Assembly: GCF_000526215.1 (NCBI RefSeq) | Contig: NZ_JAFQ01000004.1 | Location: 620,001 to 684,000 of the forward strand | From: Nocardia sp. BMG51109 | GTDB lineage: Bacteria; Actinomycetota; Actinomycetes; Mycobacteriales; Mycobacteriaceae | Length of the DNA: 64,000 bases | Direction of reading: 5' to 3' | Shown: one piece after another, positions 15,856-24,415 of the stretch | How positions within the stretch are numbered: the first letter of the stretch is position 1 | Layout of the letters: each line of letters opens with the position of its first letter | Notes under the pieces: model-generated | The model's database searches: none | What the model was told of the DNA's origin: nothing | The model's input: only the letters and a program-made list of their open reading frames with translations | Made by a program: the position numbers and the translations under genes

Positions 15856-17907
15856 TTACCGGCCCGAGACCAACGCCGCCTCGAGTTCCCTCGGGTCGCT
15901 CACCGGCAGATCGCAGACGACACCGCGGCAGACGTACGCGGCCGGCCGCCCGGACACCGGCTGGCGATCGGCCAGCAACGGCACCGAGTTCGGCGCGCCG
16001 GCCAGCACCGCGGCCCCTCCGGGCGCATACCGGCGGGCCGCCGCGGTCAGCTCCGCGGCCTCGGGCGCGACACCGTCCGGCAGCGAGATCGCCACCTGGA
16101 TCGGACCGCGCACCGCCGCCTCGGCCACGGCCAGCCAGTGCCCGCCCGACCGCGGAGCGCGGGCCAGCACGATCGCCCCGCGCTGCAGGGTCTGCTCGGC
16201 CAGTTCGCGGTAGCGACCGGCCCGGGTCGAGTCGACCAGCACCGATGCGGTCAGCAGCGTTTCGGCGAAGGCCGACGATCCCGACGGCGTGGCGCCGTCG
16301 AGCGGATCCCGGGGGCGACTCACCAGCGCCTCGGCGTCGTCGGCCGTGTCGAACCAGCTGCCCGGTGTCGCGGGATCGGCGAAATGCTCCACGGCGGTGT
16401 CGATCAGGGCTCGCGCCTGCTCGAGCCAGCCGGGATCGCCGGTGGCCTGGTGCAGGGTCAGCAGGCCGGTCGACAGCCAGGCATAGTCCTCGAGCACACC
16501 CGCGGACGTTCCGGCCGCACCGCCCAGCGAGGCGCGCACCAGTCGGCCCTCGAACAGGTGCCGCGACAACAGGTATCGCGCACAGCGCTCGGCGGCGGCC
16601 ACCCAGTCCGGCCGGGCCAGCGCGGCGCCCGCCTCGGCCAGGGCGGTGATCGCGATGCCGTTCCAGGCCGTCACCACCTTGTCGTCGCGGTCCGGCTGCG
16701 GACGCCGGTCGCGCGCCTGCCGCAGCCGGTCGCGCACGCGATCCAGCCGTTCGGTGTCGTCCGGGTCGGTGTACCGGGTGGGCACCGAGGTGCCGTGTTC
16801 GAAATTGCCGTCGGCCGTGACGCCGAAAACCTCTGCGGCCCAGGCGCCGTCGTCCGGGCCCAGCTCCTCGTCCAGCTGCGTCGGCGTCCAGACGTAGGTG
16901 GCGCCCTCCACGCCCGGGCCACCCGGTTCCACGTGGGTGTCGGCGTCCAGCGCGGAGGCGAATCCGCCGTGCTCGGTTCCCAGGTCGCCGATCAGGAACT
17001 GGGCGGTCTCTTCCGCGACCCGCAGTGGTAGCCGCCGCTCGGAATCGTCCGTCGCGCGCCGCGCCAGATGCGCGTACGCGCGCAGCAATTGGGCGTTGTC
17101 GTACAGCATCTTCTCGAAATGCGGCACCACCCAGGCGGCGTCGACGGAGTAGCGGGCAAAACCGCCGCGCAGCTGGTCGTAGATGCCGCCCCGGGCCATC
17201 GCCGCCGCGGTCGACGCGACCACCCGCAGCGCCTGCTCGTCGCCCGTGCGCTCGTGCTGCCGCAGCAGCCCCTCCAGCAGCGCCGACGGCGGAAACTTCG
17301 GTGCCCCACCGAATCCCCCGTAGCGGTGGTCGACATCGCGCAGCACGGCCTCGACCGCATGGCGCAGCAGCTCGGGGCTCACGTCCAGCTCGCTGTCGGG
17401 CAGCCCGTCGGCCTGCTCCCGCAGCGCCTGGGCCACCTGCCCGGCGGCCTGGTCCACCTCGTCGCGCCGATTGCGCCAGGTCTCGGTGACGGCGGAGAGC
17501 AACTGGGTGAACGAGGGCATGCCGCCGCGCGGCGTCTCGGGGTAATAGGTGCCGCAGTAGAACGGCTCGCCGTCCGGCGTCAGAAAACACGTCATCGGCC
17601 AGCCGCCCTGGCCGGTCATGGCGACCGTGGCGGTCATGTACACCGCGTCGAGATCGGGCCGCTCCTCCCGATCCACCTTCACGCACACGAAGTTCTCGTT
17701 CATCACCGCGGCGGTGGCCTCGTCCTCGAACGATTCGTGCGCCATCACATGACACCAGTGACAACTCGCGTACCCGACCGACAGCAGAATCGGCACGTCC
17801 CGCTCCCGCGCCTCCGCCAGTGCGGCGGAATCCCACTGCCGCCAATCCACCGGATTGTCGGCATGCTGACGCAGATAAGGCGATGTCGCGCTGCGCAAGT
17901 GGTTCAC
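15856..17907 (-). CDS. thioredoxin-domain protein, YyaL/DUF255 family
   Basis: Predicted 683 residues. The N-terminal thioredoxin-like domain carries CHWCHVMAHESF near residue 50 and VDREERPDLDAVYM. The long C-terminal half is an (alpha/alpha)6 barrel like that of N-acylglucosamine epimerases and unsaturated glucuronyl hydrolases. The cellular role is unknown across this widespread family (spermatogenesis-associated protein 20 in animals, Rv1084 in M. tuberculosis from memory). The GTG at 17907 has GGGAGG 9 nt upstream and opens MNHLRSATSPYLRQHADNPV, the conserved family N-terminus. Frames extending further upstream are unlikely. Confidence 0.92.
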   Translation of the reverse strand: MNHLRSATSPYLRQHADNPVDWRQWDSAALAEARERDVPILLSVGYASCHWCHVMAHESFEDEATAAVMNENFVCVKVDREERPDLDAVYMTATVAMTGQGGWPMTCFLTPDGEPFYCGTYYPETPRGGMPSFTQLLSAVTETWRNRRDEVDQAAGQVAQALREQADGLPDSELDVSPELLRHAVEAVLRDVDHRYGGFGGAPKFPPSALLEGLLRQHERTGDEQALRVVASTAAAMARGGIYDQLRGGFARYSVDAAWVVPHFEKMLYDNAQLLRAYAHLARRATDDSERRLPLRVAEETAQFLIGDLGTEHGGFASALDADTHVEPGGPGVEGATYVWTPTQLDEELGPDDGAWAAEVFGVTADGNFEHGTSVPTRYTDPDDTERLDRVRDRLRQARDRRPQPDRDDKVVTAWNGIAITALAEAGAALARPDWVAAAERCARYLLSRHLFEGRLVRASLGGAAGTSAGVLEDYAWLSTGLLTLHQATGDPGWLEQARALIDTAVEHFADPATPGSWFDTADDAEALVSRPRDPLDGATPSGSSAFAETLLTASVLVDSTRAGRYRELAEQTLQRGAIVLARAPRSGGHWLAVAEAAVRGPIQVAISLPDGVAPEAAELTAAARRYAPGGAAVLAGAPNSVPLLADRQPVSGRPAAYVCRGVVCDLPVSDPRELEAALVSGR

Positions 17908-18059
17908 AAACGCCAGCCTCCCACACCGCGCGAGCGCGCGACACGACCCGGCGCGTACGCGACACCGCCCGGCTGCGCGTGCGCGCATGTTCCAGGGCCC
18001 GGCACAGCTGTGCCGAAACCGCAACGCGGAGATGTTCGGCTACGGGGTATTTCGCATAC

Positions 18060-18221
18060 ATGAAGAATTCGACCAAGCAGGGGTCCGCGACGGTACGCAG
18101 GCCCTGGTTCGCCGATCTCGAGGAGGCCGAACGCCGCGGTGCCCACGGCAGCGCGGGCATCGGCTACTTCGACTGCGACTGCGACCTGTGCCGTCGCCGG
18201 CACCACGATCCGCCGTTCTGA
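18060..18221 (+). CDS. 53-aa Cys/His-rich small protein
   Basis: Predicted 53 residues, MKNSTKQGSATVRRPWFADL at the start and FDCDCDLCRRRHHDPPF at the end. The cluster C-D-C-D-x-C-x3-H-H could bind zinc. Codons are strongly GC-biased in third position, as in true genes here. It is divergent from the thioredoxin-domain gene, with 152 bp between starts. I do not recognise a family. Confidence 0.5.
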   Translation: MKNSTKQGSATVRRPWFADLEEAERRGAHGSAGIGYFDCDCDLCRRRHHDPPF

Positions 18222-18385
18222 TACGGCGGCCCGGCTGCCTCGCGGCAGCCGAACCAGACGGTTCTCCACGGCGCCGATCCGGGCCGGCGATGCCGCTGCG
18301 CGTCGGCACGCCCGCACACGCCCGGCGGTAGCGCGCACGGCGTGCGGGCGCCTGCGAAAGATGTTGTGCGACAGGGATTCGGCGG

Positions 18386-18691
18386 TCAGCCGGCGCCGGA
18401 CGTATCGGGTTTCCCGGAGGACTTCGGGGCGGCCGTGTCCTGATCGGCGGGGGATTCGTGTTCGTCGGCGACGGCACCGTGGTCGGTCCCGTCGTCGGCC
18501 GCCTGGTCGGGTTCGGGGTGGTCGGGAGAGAACTCGGCGGGTAGCCGCTTGATGTGCTTGTTCATCGAGCGGATCAGCAGCACCGTGCCCGCCAGCAGGA
18601 TCAGGATGATGACCAGGCCCAGCGGCGAGGCCTTGCCGAACTCCGGACCGGTCGGATTGGTGGTGGGCTGGGCGAGCAGGGCGACCATCAT
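18386..18691 (-). CDS. small single-pass membrane protein downstream of mca
   Basis: Predicted 101 residues: a short N-terminus, one membrane helix ([16 protein letters not shown], about residues 25-42), a basic MNKHIKRLP motif and a long acidic Asp/Glu/Pro-rich cytoplasmic tail. It matches the mycobacterial gene between mca and the thioredoxin-domain gene (Rv1083 from memory) in position and topology. Its ATG overlaps the mca stop as ATGA, so the two are translationally coupled. The function is unknown; a role with Mca is inferred from context only. Confidence 0.82.
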   Translation of the reverse strand: MMVALLAQPTTNPTGPEFGKASPLGLVIILILLAGTVLLIRSMNKHIKRLPAEFSPDHPEPDQAADDGTDHGAVADEHESPADQDTAAPKSSGKPDTSGAG

Positions 18692-19638
18692 CGCGAGCTG
18701 TCCTCGAGCGCGCCGTACGCCTCCCCGGACTCCTGGGCCTCGCGGACCCCGGCGAACAGGTCGGTCTCCGGGATCTCGGTGCGAACCCGGGTGCGGGCCA
18801 GCTCGAACTCCTCGGTCGGCCACAGCCGCTGCTGCACATCCATCGGAATCGCGAAGAAGGCGCCGTTCGGGTCGATCTGGGTCGCGTGCGCGCGCAGCGC
18901 GTCGTCACGCTGCGGAAAGTACTTGCCACATTCGATCTGGGTGGTCACCCTGCCCATGATGTCGCCGCGTTCGGCGGCCATCGAGCGGAAGCGGTCCAGC
19001 CACTCCTGCATCGGGAACGGCTCGCCGATCCGCTCGTACTCCTCGGCGAACACCTCCATCCGCTGGATGCTGAAACCGTGGTCGTAGTACAGCTTCAGCG
19101 GTGTCCACGGCTCCCCGGCGTCGGGGAAACGTTCGGGATCCCCGGCCGCCTCGAATGCGGCCATCGACACCCTGTGGCACATGATGTGATCCGGATGCGG
19201 ATAGCCGCCGTTCTCGTCGTAGGTGGTCATCACGTGCGGCTTGAACTCACGCACCACGCGCACCAGCGCCTCGGTCGCCTCCTCCAGCGGCACCAGCGCG
19301 AAGCTGCCCTCCGGCACCGGCGGCGGCGGATCGCCCTCGGGCAGGCCGGAATCCACGAAACCCAGCCACCGCTGCCGCACCCCCAGCGCCTTGGCGGCCT
19401 CGGCCATCTCCTCGCGCCGCACCTCGTCCATGCGGTCCAGGATGCCGGGCACGTCCATCGCCGGATTGAGTATCGATCCGCGCTCGCCGCCGGTCAGGGT
19501 GACGACCAGTACGTCGCCGCCCTCGGCCGCGTATTTCGCGGTCGTCGCGGCGCCTTTGCTGGACTCGTCGTCGGGGTGGGCGTGTACCGCCATGAGGCGC
19601 AGGGGAGCGACGGGCATCCCATCGGAACCACTGCTCAC
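18688..19638 (-). CDS. mca: mycothiol S-conjugate amidase
   Basis: Predicted 316-residue LmbE-like zinc amidase that cleaves mycothiol conjugates to a mercapturic acid and GlcN-inositol. Zinc ligands appear as HAHPDDE near the N-terminus and the later [34 protein letters not shown] and [19 protein letters not shown] are characteristic of Mca rather than MshB. I start at the GTG at 19638, which has GAGGTG upstream; the ATG at 19617 gives a shorter N-terminus closer to M. tuberculosis. It is divergent from the DUF4307 gene and overlaps the following membrane-protein gene. Confidence 0.94.
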   Translation of the reverse strand: MSSGSDGMPVAPLRLMAVHAHPDDESSKGAATTAKYAAEGGDVLVVTLTGGERGSILNPAMDVPGILDRMDEVRREEMAEAAKALGVRQRWLGFVDSGLPEGDPPPPVPEGSFALVPLEEATEALVRVVREFKPHVMTTYDENGGYPHPDHIMCHRVSMAAFEAAGDPERFPDAGEPWTPLKLYYDHGFSIQRMEVFAEEYERIGEPFPMQEWLDRFRSMAAERGDIMGRVTTQIECGKYFPQRDDALRAHATQIDPNGAFFAIPMDVQQRLWPTEEFELARTRVRTEIPETDLFAGVREAQESGEAYGALEDSSR

Positions 19639-19891
19639 GTCTCGTTCACCTCGTTGATCACCGTCATCACCTTCGCTTCTTGCCGCGAGTGTCGAGTCAT
19701 CGCGGCGGGAACGGGCCCGGCATGGTCGCCGAGGATGCCGCCCGCCCAGCTCTCGCGCCGAACTCCACCCCATATAGTTCCATTCGACCGTCAATTGTTC
19801 CGACCTACCCCCTGCGGTGCCGATGCCAGGGCCGTCGTCGTCCCGGCGCCGGACCGTTCGGGCCGCCGGACGAGCACAGGAGCCGCAGATC

Positions 19892-20563
19892 ATGAGCGAG
19901 GCAGCGCCGGGAACGGGCAGGTCCGGCGAGGCCGACGGTGCCCCATCCGACCGCGACAGTGCCCCATCCGACCGCGACAATGCCCCACCCGACCGCGACA
20001 GCGCCTCATCCGGCCACGACAGTGCCCCATCCGGCCCCGCCGGCGCCCAGGCAGACCATGCCGACACCCAGGCAGACCATGCCGACGCCCCGGCAGAGCA
20101 TTCCGGTGCTCAGGCAGGCCGGACCGGCGCCCCGGCAGACCACGCCCAAGCGGTCCGCGTGGCCGACCGCTACGGAACCCGGCCGGCACGCCGGCGCCGC
20201 TGGTTGCCGTACGCGCTCGGCGCCGCGGTGGTGGTGGCCGGCCTGATCGTCGCCTTCGTGGGATACCGGCAGTTCGGGCCGAAGGAGATCGAGCCGGAAC
20301 AGCTCGGCTACACCATCGTCGACGACTCCACCCTCGACATCCACTTCAAGGTCACCCGCGAACATCCCGACCGGCCGGTGGTCTGCTTCGTCCGGGCGAT
20401 GGACTCCGACCAGGTCGAAGTGGGCCGCCGGGAACTGCTGATCCAGCCCTCGACCAGCGGCACCGTCGAGGCGACCACGACGATCCGCACGACGGCACGC
20501 CCCGCCACGGGCGACATCTACGGCTGCAGCGACGACGTTCCGGCCTATTTGCGGGCGGGTTGA
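19892..20563 (+). CDS. DUF4307 membrane protein with heptad-repeat N-terminus
   Basis: Predicted 223 residues. An N-terminal disordered tail of about 75 residues is built from seven-residue repeats (A-P-S-D-R-D-S type, then A-Q-A-D-H-A-D type). It is followed by [12 protein letters not shown], one membrane helix ([19 protein letters not shown]) and a C-terminal extracytoplasmic DUF4307 domain ([20 protein letters not shown]). It matches the mycobacterial gene between mca and greA (Rv1081c from memory). AGGAG lies 10 nt before the ATG. The tail looks like a lineage-specific expansion. Confidence 0.85.
   Translation: MSEAAPGTGRSGEADGAPSDRDSAPSDRDNAPPDRDSASSGHDSAPSGPAGAQADHADTQADHADAPAEHSGAQAGRTGAPADHAQAVRVADRYGTRPARRRRWLPYALGAAVVVAGLIVAFVGYRQFGPKEIEPEQLGYTIVDDSTLDIHFKVTREHPDRPVVCFVRAMDSDQVEVGRRELLIQPSTSGTVEATTTIRTTARPATGDIYGCSDDVPAYLRAG
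19938..20110 (+). repeat. 21-bp coding repeats in the DUF4307 gene
   Basis: About five degenerate 21-bp units of the type GTGCCCCATCCGACCGCGAC are followed by about three units of the type CAGGCAGACCATGCCGACAC. Both keep the reading frame and encode heptads rich in Ala, Asp and Pro. Confidence 0.85.
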
Positions 20564-20652
20564 CGGCGACCGGCCCACCCCATCCGGCGGCAATCCCGAC
20601 GAAACGCCTTACAATCACCGCTCCGACCTGCGTTTTTACATATCGTGCTAAA

Positions 20653-20790
20653 ATGGCCGGACGCACGGTTCCGAGGCTCGGAGCCGTGTTTGCTGCATTG
20701 GCGGCCAGCGCTGTCGGTTCCGGGGCACACGCGTGTCTTGCGGAACAGGGCCTGTCGGGGTTCGAAGACATCCCCCAGGGATCGCTCTAG
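20653..20790 (+). CDS. candidate 45-aa exported peptide upstream of greA
   Basis: A 45-codon ORF with a signal-like N-terminus (RTVPRLGAVFAALAASAVGS, then GAHAC) and a short polar tail ending IPQGSL. No ribosome binding site is seen; the ATG lies inside TAAAATGG in a locally AT-rich stretch that may instead be the greA promoter. No family is recognised. Confidence 0.25.
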   Translation: MAGRTVPRLGAVFAALAASAVGSGAHACLAEQGLSGFEDIPQGSL

Positions 20791-20885
20791 CCGTCCACTG
20801 CTGCTGTGCGCGTCTGTGGGCGCGCACCGCGGCGGGTATCAGGGAATCCCGGTTCGCCGGGAACAACTACTAGGGAGTGATCGAG

Positions 20886-21380
20886 ATGACTGAGACGAAC
20901 GTGACCTGGCTGACACCGGAGTCGCATGAGAGGCTCAAGGGCGAACTCGACGCGCTCATTGCCAACCGTCCGGTCATCGCGGCCGAGATCAACGAACGCC
21001 GCGAAGAAGGCGACCTGAAGGAGAACGGCGGCTACCACGCGGCGCGTGAGGAGCAGGGCCAGCAGGAGGCGCGCATCCGCCAGCTGCAGGAACTTCTGAA
21101 CAACGCCAAGGTGGGCGTCGCGCCGACCAAATCCGGTGTCGCACTGCCGGGCTCGGTCGTCAAGGTCTATTACGACGGCGACGAGACCGACACCGAGACG
21201 TTCCTGATCGCGACCCGCGAAGAGGGCCTGGGCGGGACCGACCTCGAGACCTACTCACCGAACTCGCCGCTGGGCGGCGCGCTCATCAACGCCAAGGTCG
21301 GCGAGACGCGGGAATACACGCTGCCCAACGGCAACACCATGAAGGTGACGCTGGTCACCGCCGAGCCCTACCACAGCTGA
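20886..21380 (+). CDS. greA: transcription elongation factor GreA
   Basis: Predicted 164 residues, the usual length for actinobacteria. The N-terminal coiled coil enters the RNA polymerase secondary channel; its acidic tip is visible in [18 protein letters not shown] near residue 42. The C-terminal FKBP-like domain ends with [19 protein letters not shown]. The ATG at 20886 is preceded by GGGAG 9 nt upstream. It rescues backtracked polymerase by stimulating transcript cleavage (family knowledge). It stands convergent with metB, separated by two GC-rich hairpins. Confidence 0.96.
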   Translation: MTETNVTWLTPESHERLKGELDALIANRPVIAAEINERREEGDLKENGGYHAAREEQGQQEARIRQLQELLNNAKVGVAPTKSGVALPGSVVKVYYDGDETDTETFLIATREEGLGGTDLETYSPNSPLGGALINAKVGETREYTLPNGNTMKVTLVTAEPYHS

Positions 21381-21457
21381 CCGGCTCGCCGGCACTCGTA
21401 AGCCGGCGCGCGGCGGTGGATTGCAGCACCGCCGCCGCGCGCCGCACCCCGCGAAGA

Positions 21458-21491
21458 GGCGGCCGCACCGGAAGTTCTCGGTGCGGCCGCC
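21458..21491. terminator. bidirectional terminator hairpin, greA/metB
   Basis: A perfect 13-bp stem (GGCGGCCGCACCG with its complement) and an 8-nt loop between convergent greA and metB. A second imperfect GC-rich hairpin lies just upstream at about 21403-21443. Confidence 0.7.
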
Positions 21492-21548
21492 GTCTACGTT
21501 TCGGCCGGGCTCACGCCCGATGGTTCAGCCGAGCGCACGCCCGATAGT

Positions 21549-22697
21549 TCAGCCGAGCGCACGCTCGATATCGGCGAGCAGATCCCCGATGTCCTCGATG
21601 CCGACCGACAGCCGCACCAGATCGGCCGGCACCTCCAGCTCCGAGCCCTCGGTGGAGGCATGCGTCATCGCGCCCGGATGCTCGATCAGCGACTCCACCC
21701 CGCCCAGCGATTCGGCGAGAGTGAAGATCCGGGTGCGGGCGCAGAACTCGTGCGCGGCCTCCCGGCCGCCCCGCAAGCGCACCGACACCATGCCGCCGAA
21801 CCGCCGCATCTGCTTCTGCGCCACCGCATGTCCGGGGTGCTCGGGGAGTCCTGGGTAGATCACCTGCTCGACCTTCGAGTGACCGGCGAGGAATTCCGCG
21901 ATCGCCTCGGCGTTGTCGCAGTGCCGATCCATCCGCAGCGCAAGGGTTTTCACGCCGCGCAGGGTGAGGAACGCATCGGTGGGGCCGGGCACCGCGCCCG
22001 CGCCGTTCTGCAGGAACGCGAACGCGGCGTCGAGTTCGGCGTCGTCGGTGACCAGCGCGCCGCCGACCACATCGGAATGCCCGCCGAGGTACTTGGTGGT
22101 GGAGTGCAGCACGATATCGGCGCCCAGCAGCAACGGCTGCTGCAGATAGGGCGAGGCGAAGGTGTTGTCCACCACCAGTTTCGCGCCGCCGCGGTGCGCG
22201 ATGTCGGCCAGCGCGGCGATGTCGCCGACGTTCAGCAGCGGGTTGGTCGGCGTCTCCAGCCACACCAGCTTGGTGTCGGGGCGCATGGCGGCGTGCACCG
22301 CGTCGGGATCCGACACCGGCGCCACCGAGTACTCGATGCCCCACTGCGTGAACACCTTGTCGATCAGCCGGAAGGTGCCGCCGTAGGCGTCGTCGGGAAT
22401 GACCAGGTGGTCGCCCGGCCGCAACGACGCCCGCAGCACACAGTCGGTGGCCGCCATCCCCGAGGAGAAGGCCCGCCCGTACCGGCCCGACTCCAGCGCG
22501 GCCAGATTGGCCTCCAGCGCGGTGCGGGTCGGGTTGCCGGTGCGGGCGTACTCGTAGCCGCCGCGCAGCCCGCCCACCCCGTCCTGGGCGAAGGTCGAAC
22601 TCGCGTAGATCGGCACGTTCACCGCGCCGGTCCGCGGATCGGGATCGAATCCGGCGTGCACGGCGCGGGTGGAGAACCCCTGCTGATCGTCGGTCAT
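21549..22697 (-). CDS. metB: cystathionine gamma-synthase
   Basis: Predicted 382-residue PLP enzyme of the Cys/Met-metabolism family joining cysteine to an activated homoserine. Motifs: YEYARTGNPTRTALE, SSGMAATDCV, the PLP-lysine segment STTKYLGGHSDVVGG near residue 200, and ESLGGVESLIEHPGAMTH near residue 330. Its place beside greA and cbs matches the mycobacterial metB locus. O-acetylhomoserine sulfhydrylase-like or lyase activity cannot be ruled out by sequence. The ATG lies 6 nt after TAGGCT (leaderless). The 3' end is followed by a 24-bp direct repeat at 21510-21557. Confidence 0.92.
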   Translation of the reverse strand: MTDDQQGFSTRAVHAGFDPDPRTGAVNVPIYASSTFAQDGVGGLRGGYEYARTGNPTRTALEANLAALESGRYGRAFSSGMAATDCVLRASLRPGDHLVIPDDAYGGTFRLIDKVFTQWGIEYSVAPVSDPDAVHAAMRPDTKLVWLETPTNPLLNVGDIAALADIAHRGGAKLVVDNTFASPYLQQPLLLGADIVLHSTTKYLGGHSDVVGGALVTDDAELDAAFAFLQNGAGAVPGPTDAFLTLRGVKTLALRMDRHCDNAEAIAEFLAGHSKVEQVIYPGLPEHPGHAVAQKQMRRFGGMVSVRLRGGREAAHEFCARTRIFTLAESLGGVESLIEHPGAMTHASTEGSELEVPADLVRLSVGIEDIGDLLADIERALG

Positions 22698-22703
22698 GAG
22701 GCA

Positions 22704-22709
22704 AGCCTA
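22704..22709 (-). promoter_or_regulatory. -10 box TAGGCT, leaderless (metB)
   Basis: On the minus strand TAGGCT is followed by 6 nt and the metB ATG. It is divergent from the promoter at 22730; only 45 bp separate the two start codons. Confidence 0.45.
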
Positions 22710-22729
22710 GAAGGCCGGGTAACGGCCGA

Positions 22730-22735
22730 TACTGT
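22730..22735 (+). promoter_or_regulatory. -10 box TACTGT, leaderless (acyl-CoA dehydrogenase)
   Basis: TACTGT is followed by 7 nt and the ATG at 22743. It lies back to back with the metB promoter, so the -35 regions must overlap the opposite gene. Confidence 0.45.
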
Positions 22736-22742
22736 GAGGTCC

Positions 22743-23906
22743 ATGGTCACCGTGGACGAGCTGTTCGCCATCGATTCCCTGCTCGACGACACCGAACTCC
22801 GGATCCGCGAGACCGTGCGGCGATTCGGCGAGCAACGGCTGCGCCCACACGTGGCCGACTGGTTCGAACGGGGCACCTTCCCGGCCCGGGAGCTGGCCCC
22901 CGAGCTGGGCGAGCTCGGCCTGCTGGGCATGCATCTCGACGGCTACGGCTGCGCCGGCACCTCGGCCACCGAGTACGGGCTGGCGTGCCTGGAACTGGAG
23001 GCGGTGGATTCCGGGGCCCGCAGCATGGTGTCGGTGCAGGGCTCGCTGGCGATGACGGCGATCCACAAGTACGGCTCCGAGGAGCAGAAACAGCACTGGC
23101 TGCCGGATATGGCGGCCGGCCGGGCGCTCGGCTGCTTCGGCCTGACCGAACCCGATTTCGGCTCCAACCCGGGCGGGATGCGCGCCCGTGCCCGGCGGGA
23201 CGGCGCGGACTGGATTCTCGACGGCTCGAAGATGTGGATCACCAACGGTTCGGTCGCCGACGTGGCGGTGGTGTGGGCACGGGCCGAGGAGGGCGTCCGG
23301 GGGTTCCTGGTCCCGGCCGGCACCCCGGGTTTCGCCGCGCGGGAGATGCACCACAAGCTGTCGCTGCGCGCCTCGATCACGGCGGAGCTGGATCTCGACG
23401 GCGTGCGCCTGCCCGGCGATGCGCTCCTACCGGGCGCGCGGGGCCTGTCCGGACCGCTGGCCTGCCTGTCCGAGGCGCGCTTCGGCATCGTCTTCGGTGC
23501 GCTCGGCGCGGCCCGCGACTGCCTGCTCGCGACCATCGACTACGCCCGCACCCGCGAGGTGTTCGACAAGCCGCTGGCCGGCTACCAGCTGACCCAGGCC
23601 AAGCTCGCCGATATGGCGCTGGAGCTGGGTAAGGGCCAGCTGCTGGCGCTGCATCTGGGCCGGCTGAAGGACCGCGGCGAGGTGCGGCCGGAGCAGGTGA
23701 GCGCGGGCAAGCTGAACAGCACCCGCGAGGCGCTGGCCATCGCCCGGGAGTGCCGCACGGTGCTCGGCGCGAACGGCATCACGCTCGACTATCCGGTGCT
23801 GCGGCATGCCAACAATCTGGAATCGGTGCTCACTTACGAGGGCACCGCCGAGGTGCACCAGCTCGTCCTCGGTGAGGCGCTCACCGGCGCCAACGCCTTT
23901 CGCTGA
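22743..23906 (+). CDS. acyl-CoA dehydrogenase, glutaryl-CoA dehydrogenase-like
   Basis: Predicted 387-residue FAD enzyme. Family marks: CFGLTEPDFGSNPGGM near residue 137, KMWITNGSVADVAVVWAR, HHKLSLRASITAELDLDGV, and the catalytic-Glu segment SVLTYEGTAEVHQLVLG near the C-terminus. SGARSMVSVQGSL and the EGTAEVH form are those of the glutaryl-CoA dehydrogenase branch. A role in lysine/tryptophan or dicarboxylate breakdown is inferred. It is divergent from metB with overlapping promoter regions. Confidence 0.88.
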   Translation: MVTVDELFAIDSLLDDTELRIRETVRRFGEQRLRPHVADWFERGTFPARELAPELGELGLLGMHLDGYGCAGTSATEYGLACLELEAVDSGARSMVSVQGSLAMTAIHKYGSEEQKQHWLPDMAAGRALGCFGLTEPDFGSNPGGMRARARRDGADWILDGSKMWITNGSVADVAVVWARAEEGVRGFLVPAGTPGFAAREMHHKLSLRASITAELDLDGVRLPGDALLPGARGLSGPLACLSEARFGIVFGALGAARDCLLATIDYARTREVFDKPLAGYQLTQAKLADMALELGKGQLLALHLGRLKDRGEVRPEQVSAGKLNSTREALAIARECRTVLGANGITLDYPVLRHANNLESVLTYEGTAEVHQLVLGEALTGANAFR

Positions 23907-23990
23907 CAAATGTTTTCGACCCAGGGATGCCACAAGGTAGCTGTGTCGCACCGGTTTTCCGAGTGAAACATCACAGTGCCGCCGGCGTCG

Positions 23991-23996
23991 CATAAT
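23991..23996 (+). promoter_or_regulatory. -10 box CATAAT
   Basis: CATAAT lies 7 nt before an ATG at 24004 (19-codon Cys-rich frame) and 15 nt before the GTG at 24012. A transcript starting near 24003 would have little or no leader. Confidence 0.35.
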
Positions 23997-24011
23997 TGCT
24001 AGCATGAGCCG

Positions 24012-24359
24012 GTGTTTTTGCTCGGCTCCGCGTTGCTCGAAGTGTCGGCGCGCAAGACCCTGAATCGCCTGCACTCCACGCACGGAGCCCCGGCACTCGC
24101 CGCGGCGAAGGAACTGCCGGCGGTATCGGCGGCGCTGGATCAGCATGCCGCCGCCGTGCGCGACATTCTCGACGTGGGCGTGCGGGATTCGGCGACCGTG
24201 CCGACGGGCGTGCTGCTCGCCGGGTACGCCCGAGGTCTCCTGGAACATTCCGGCCGCGGGGCCGCACGCGCACCGTACGGCCCCGCCGACTGGGCTGGCG
24301 CGGAGTGGTTGCCGCTGCGGCTGGCCGCGGTCTGCCTCCTGGCCCACGCGAAAGCCTGA
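24012..24359 (+). CDS. 115-aa protein of unknown function
   Basis: Predicted 115 residues, mostly helical and Ala/Leu-rich, starting MFLLGSALLEVSARKTLNRL and containing LDQHAAAVRDILDVG. No membrane-anchoring segment or catalytic motif is obvious. The DQHAAAVRDIL style recalls short conserved actinobacterial proteins of unknown function. The GTG start is chosen because the reading frame opens there; a -10 box CATAAT lies 15 nt upstream. A bidirectional terminator overlaps its stop codon. Confidence 0.6.
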   Translation: MFLLGSALLEVSARKTLNRLHSTHGAPALAAAKELPAVSAALDQHAAAVRDILDVGVRDSATVPTGVLLAGYARGLLEHSGRGAARAPYGPADWAGAEWLPLRLAAVCLLAHAKA

Positions 24360-24391
24360 GCGGCCGCGGAATACCTCCGCGACCGCTCAGG
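24355..24391. terminator. bidirectional terminator hairpin
   Basis: CCTGAGCGGCCGCGG pairs with CCGCGACCGCTCAGG (14 of 15 bp) around a 7-nt loop, between convergent genes. The left arm includes the stop codon of the 115-aa gene. Confidence 0.7.
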
Positions 24392-24415
24392 ATTGTAGGA
24401 CCGTCGAACTCCGCC

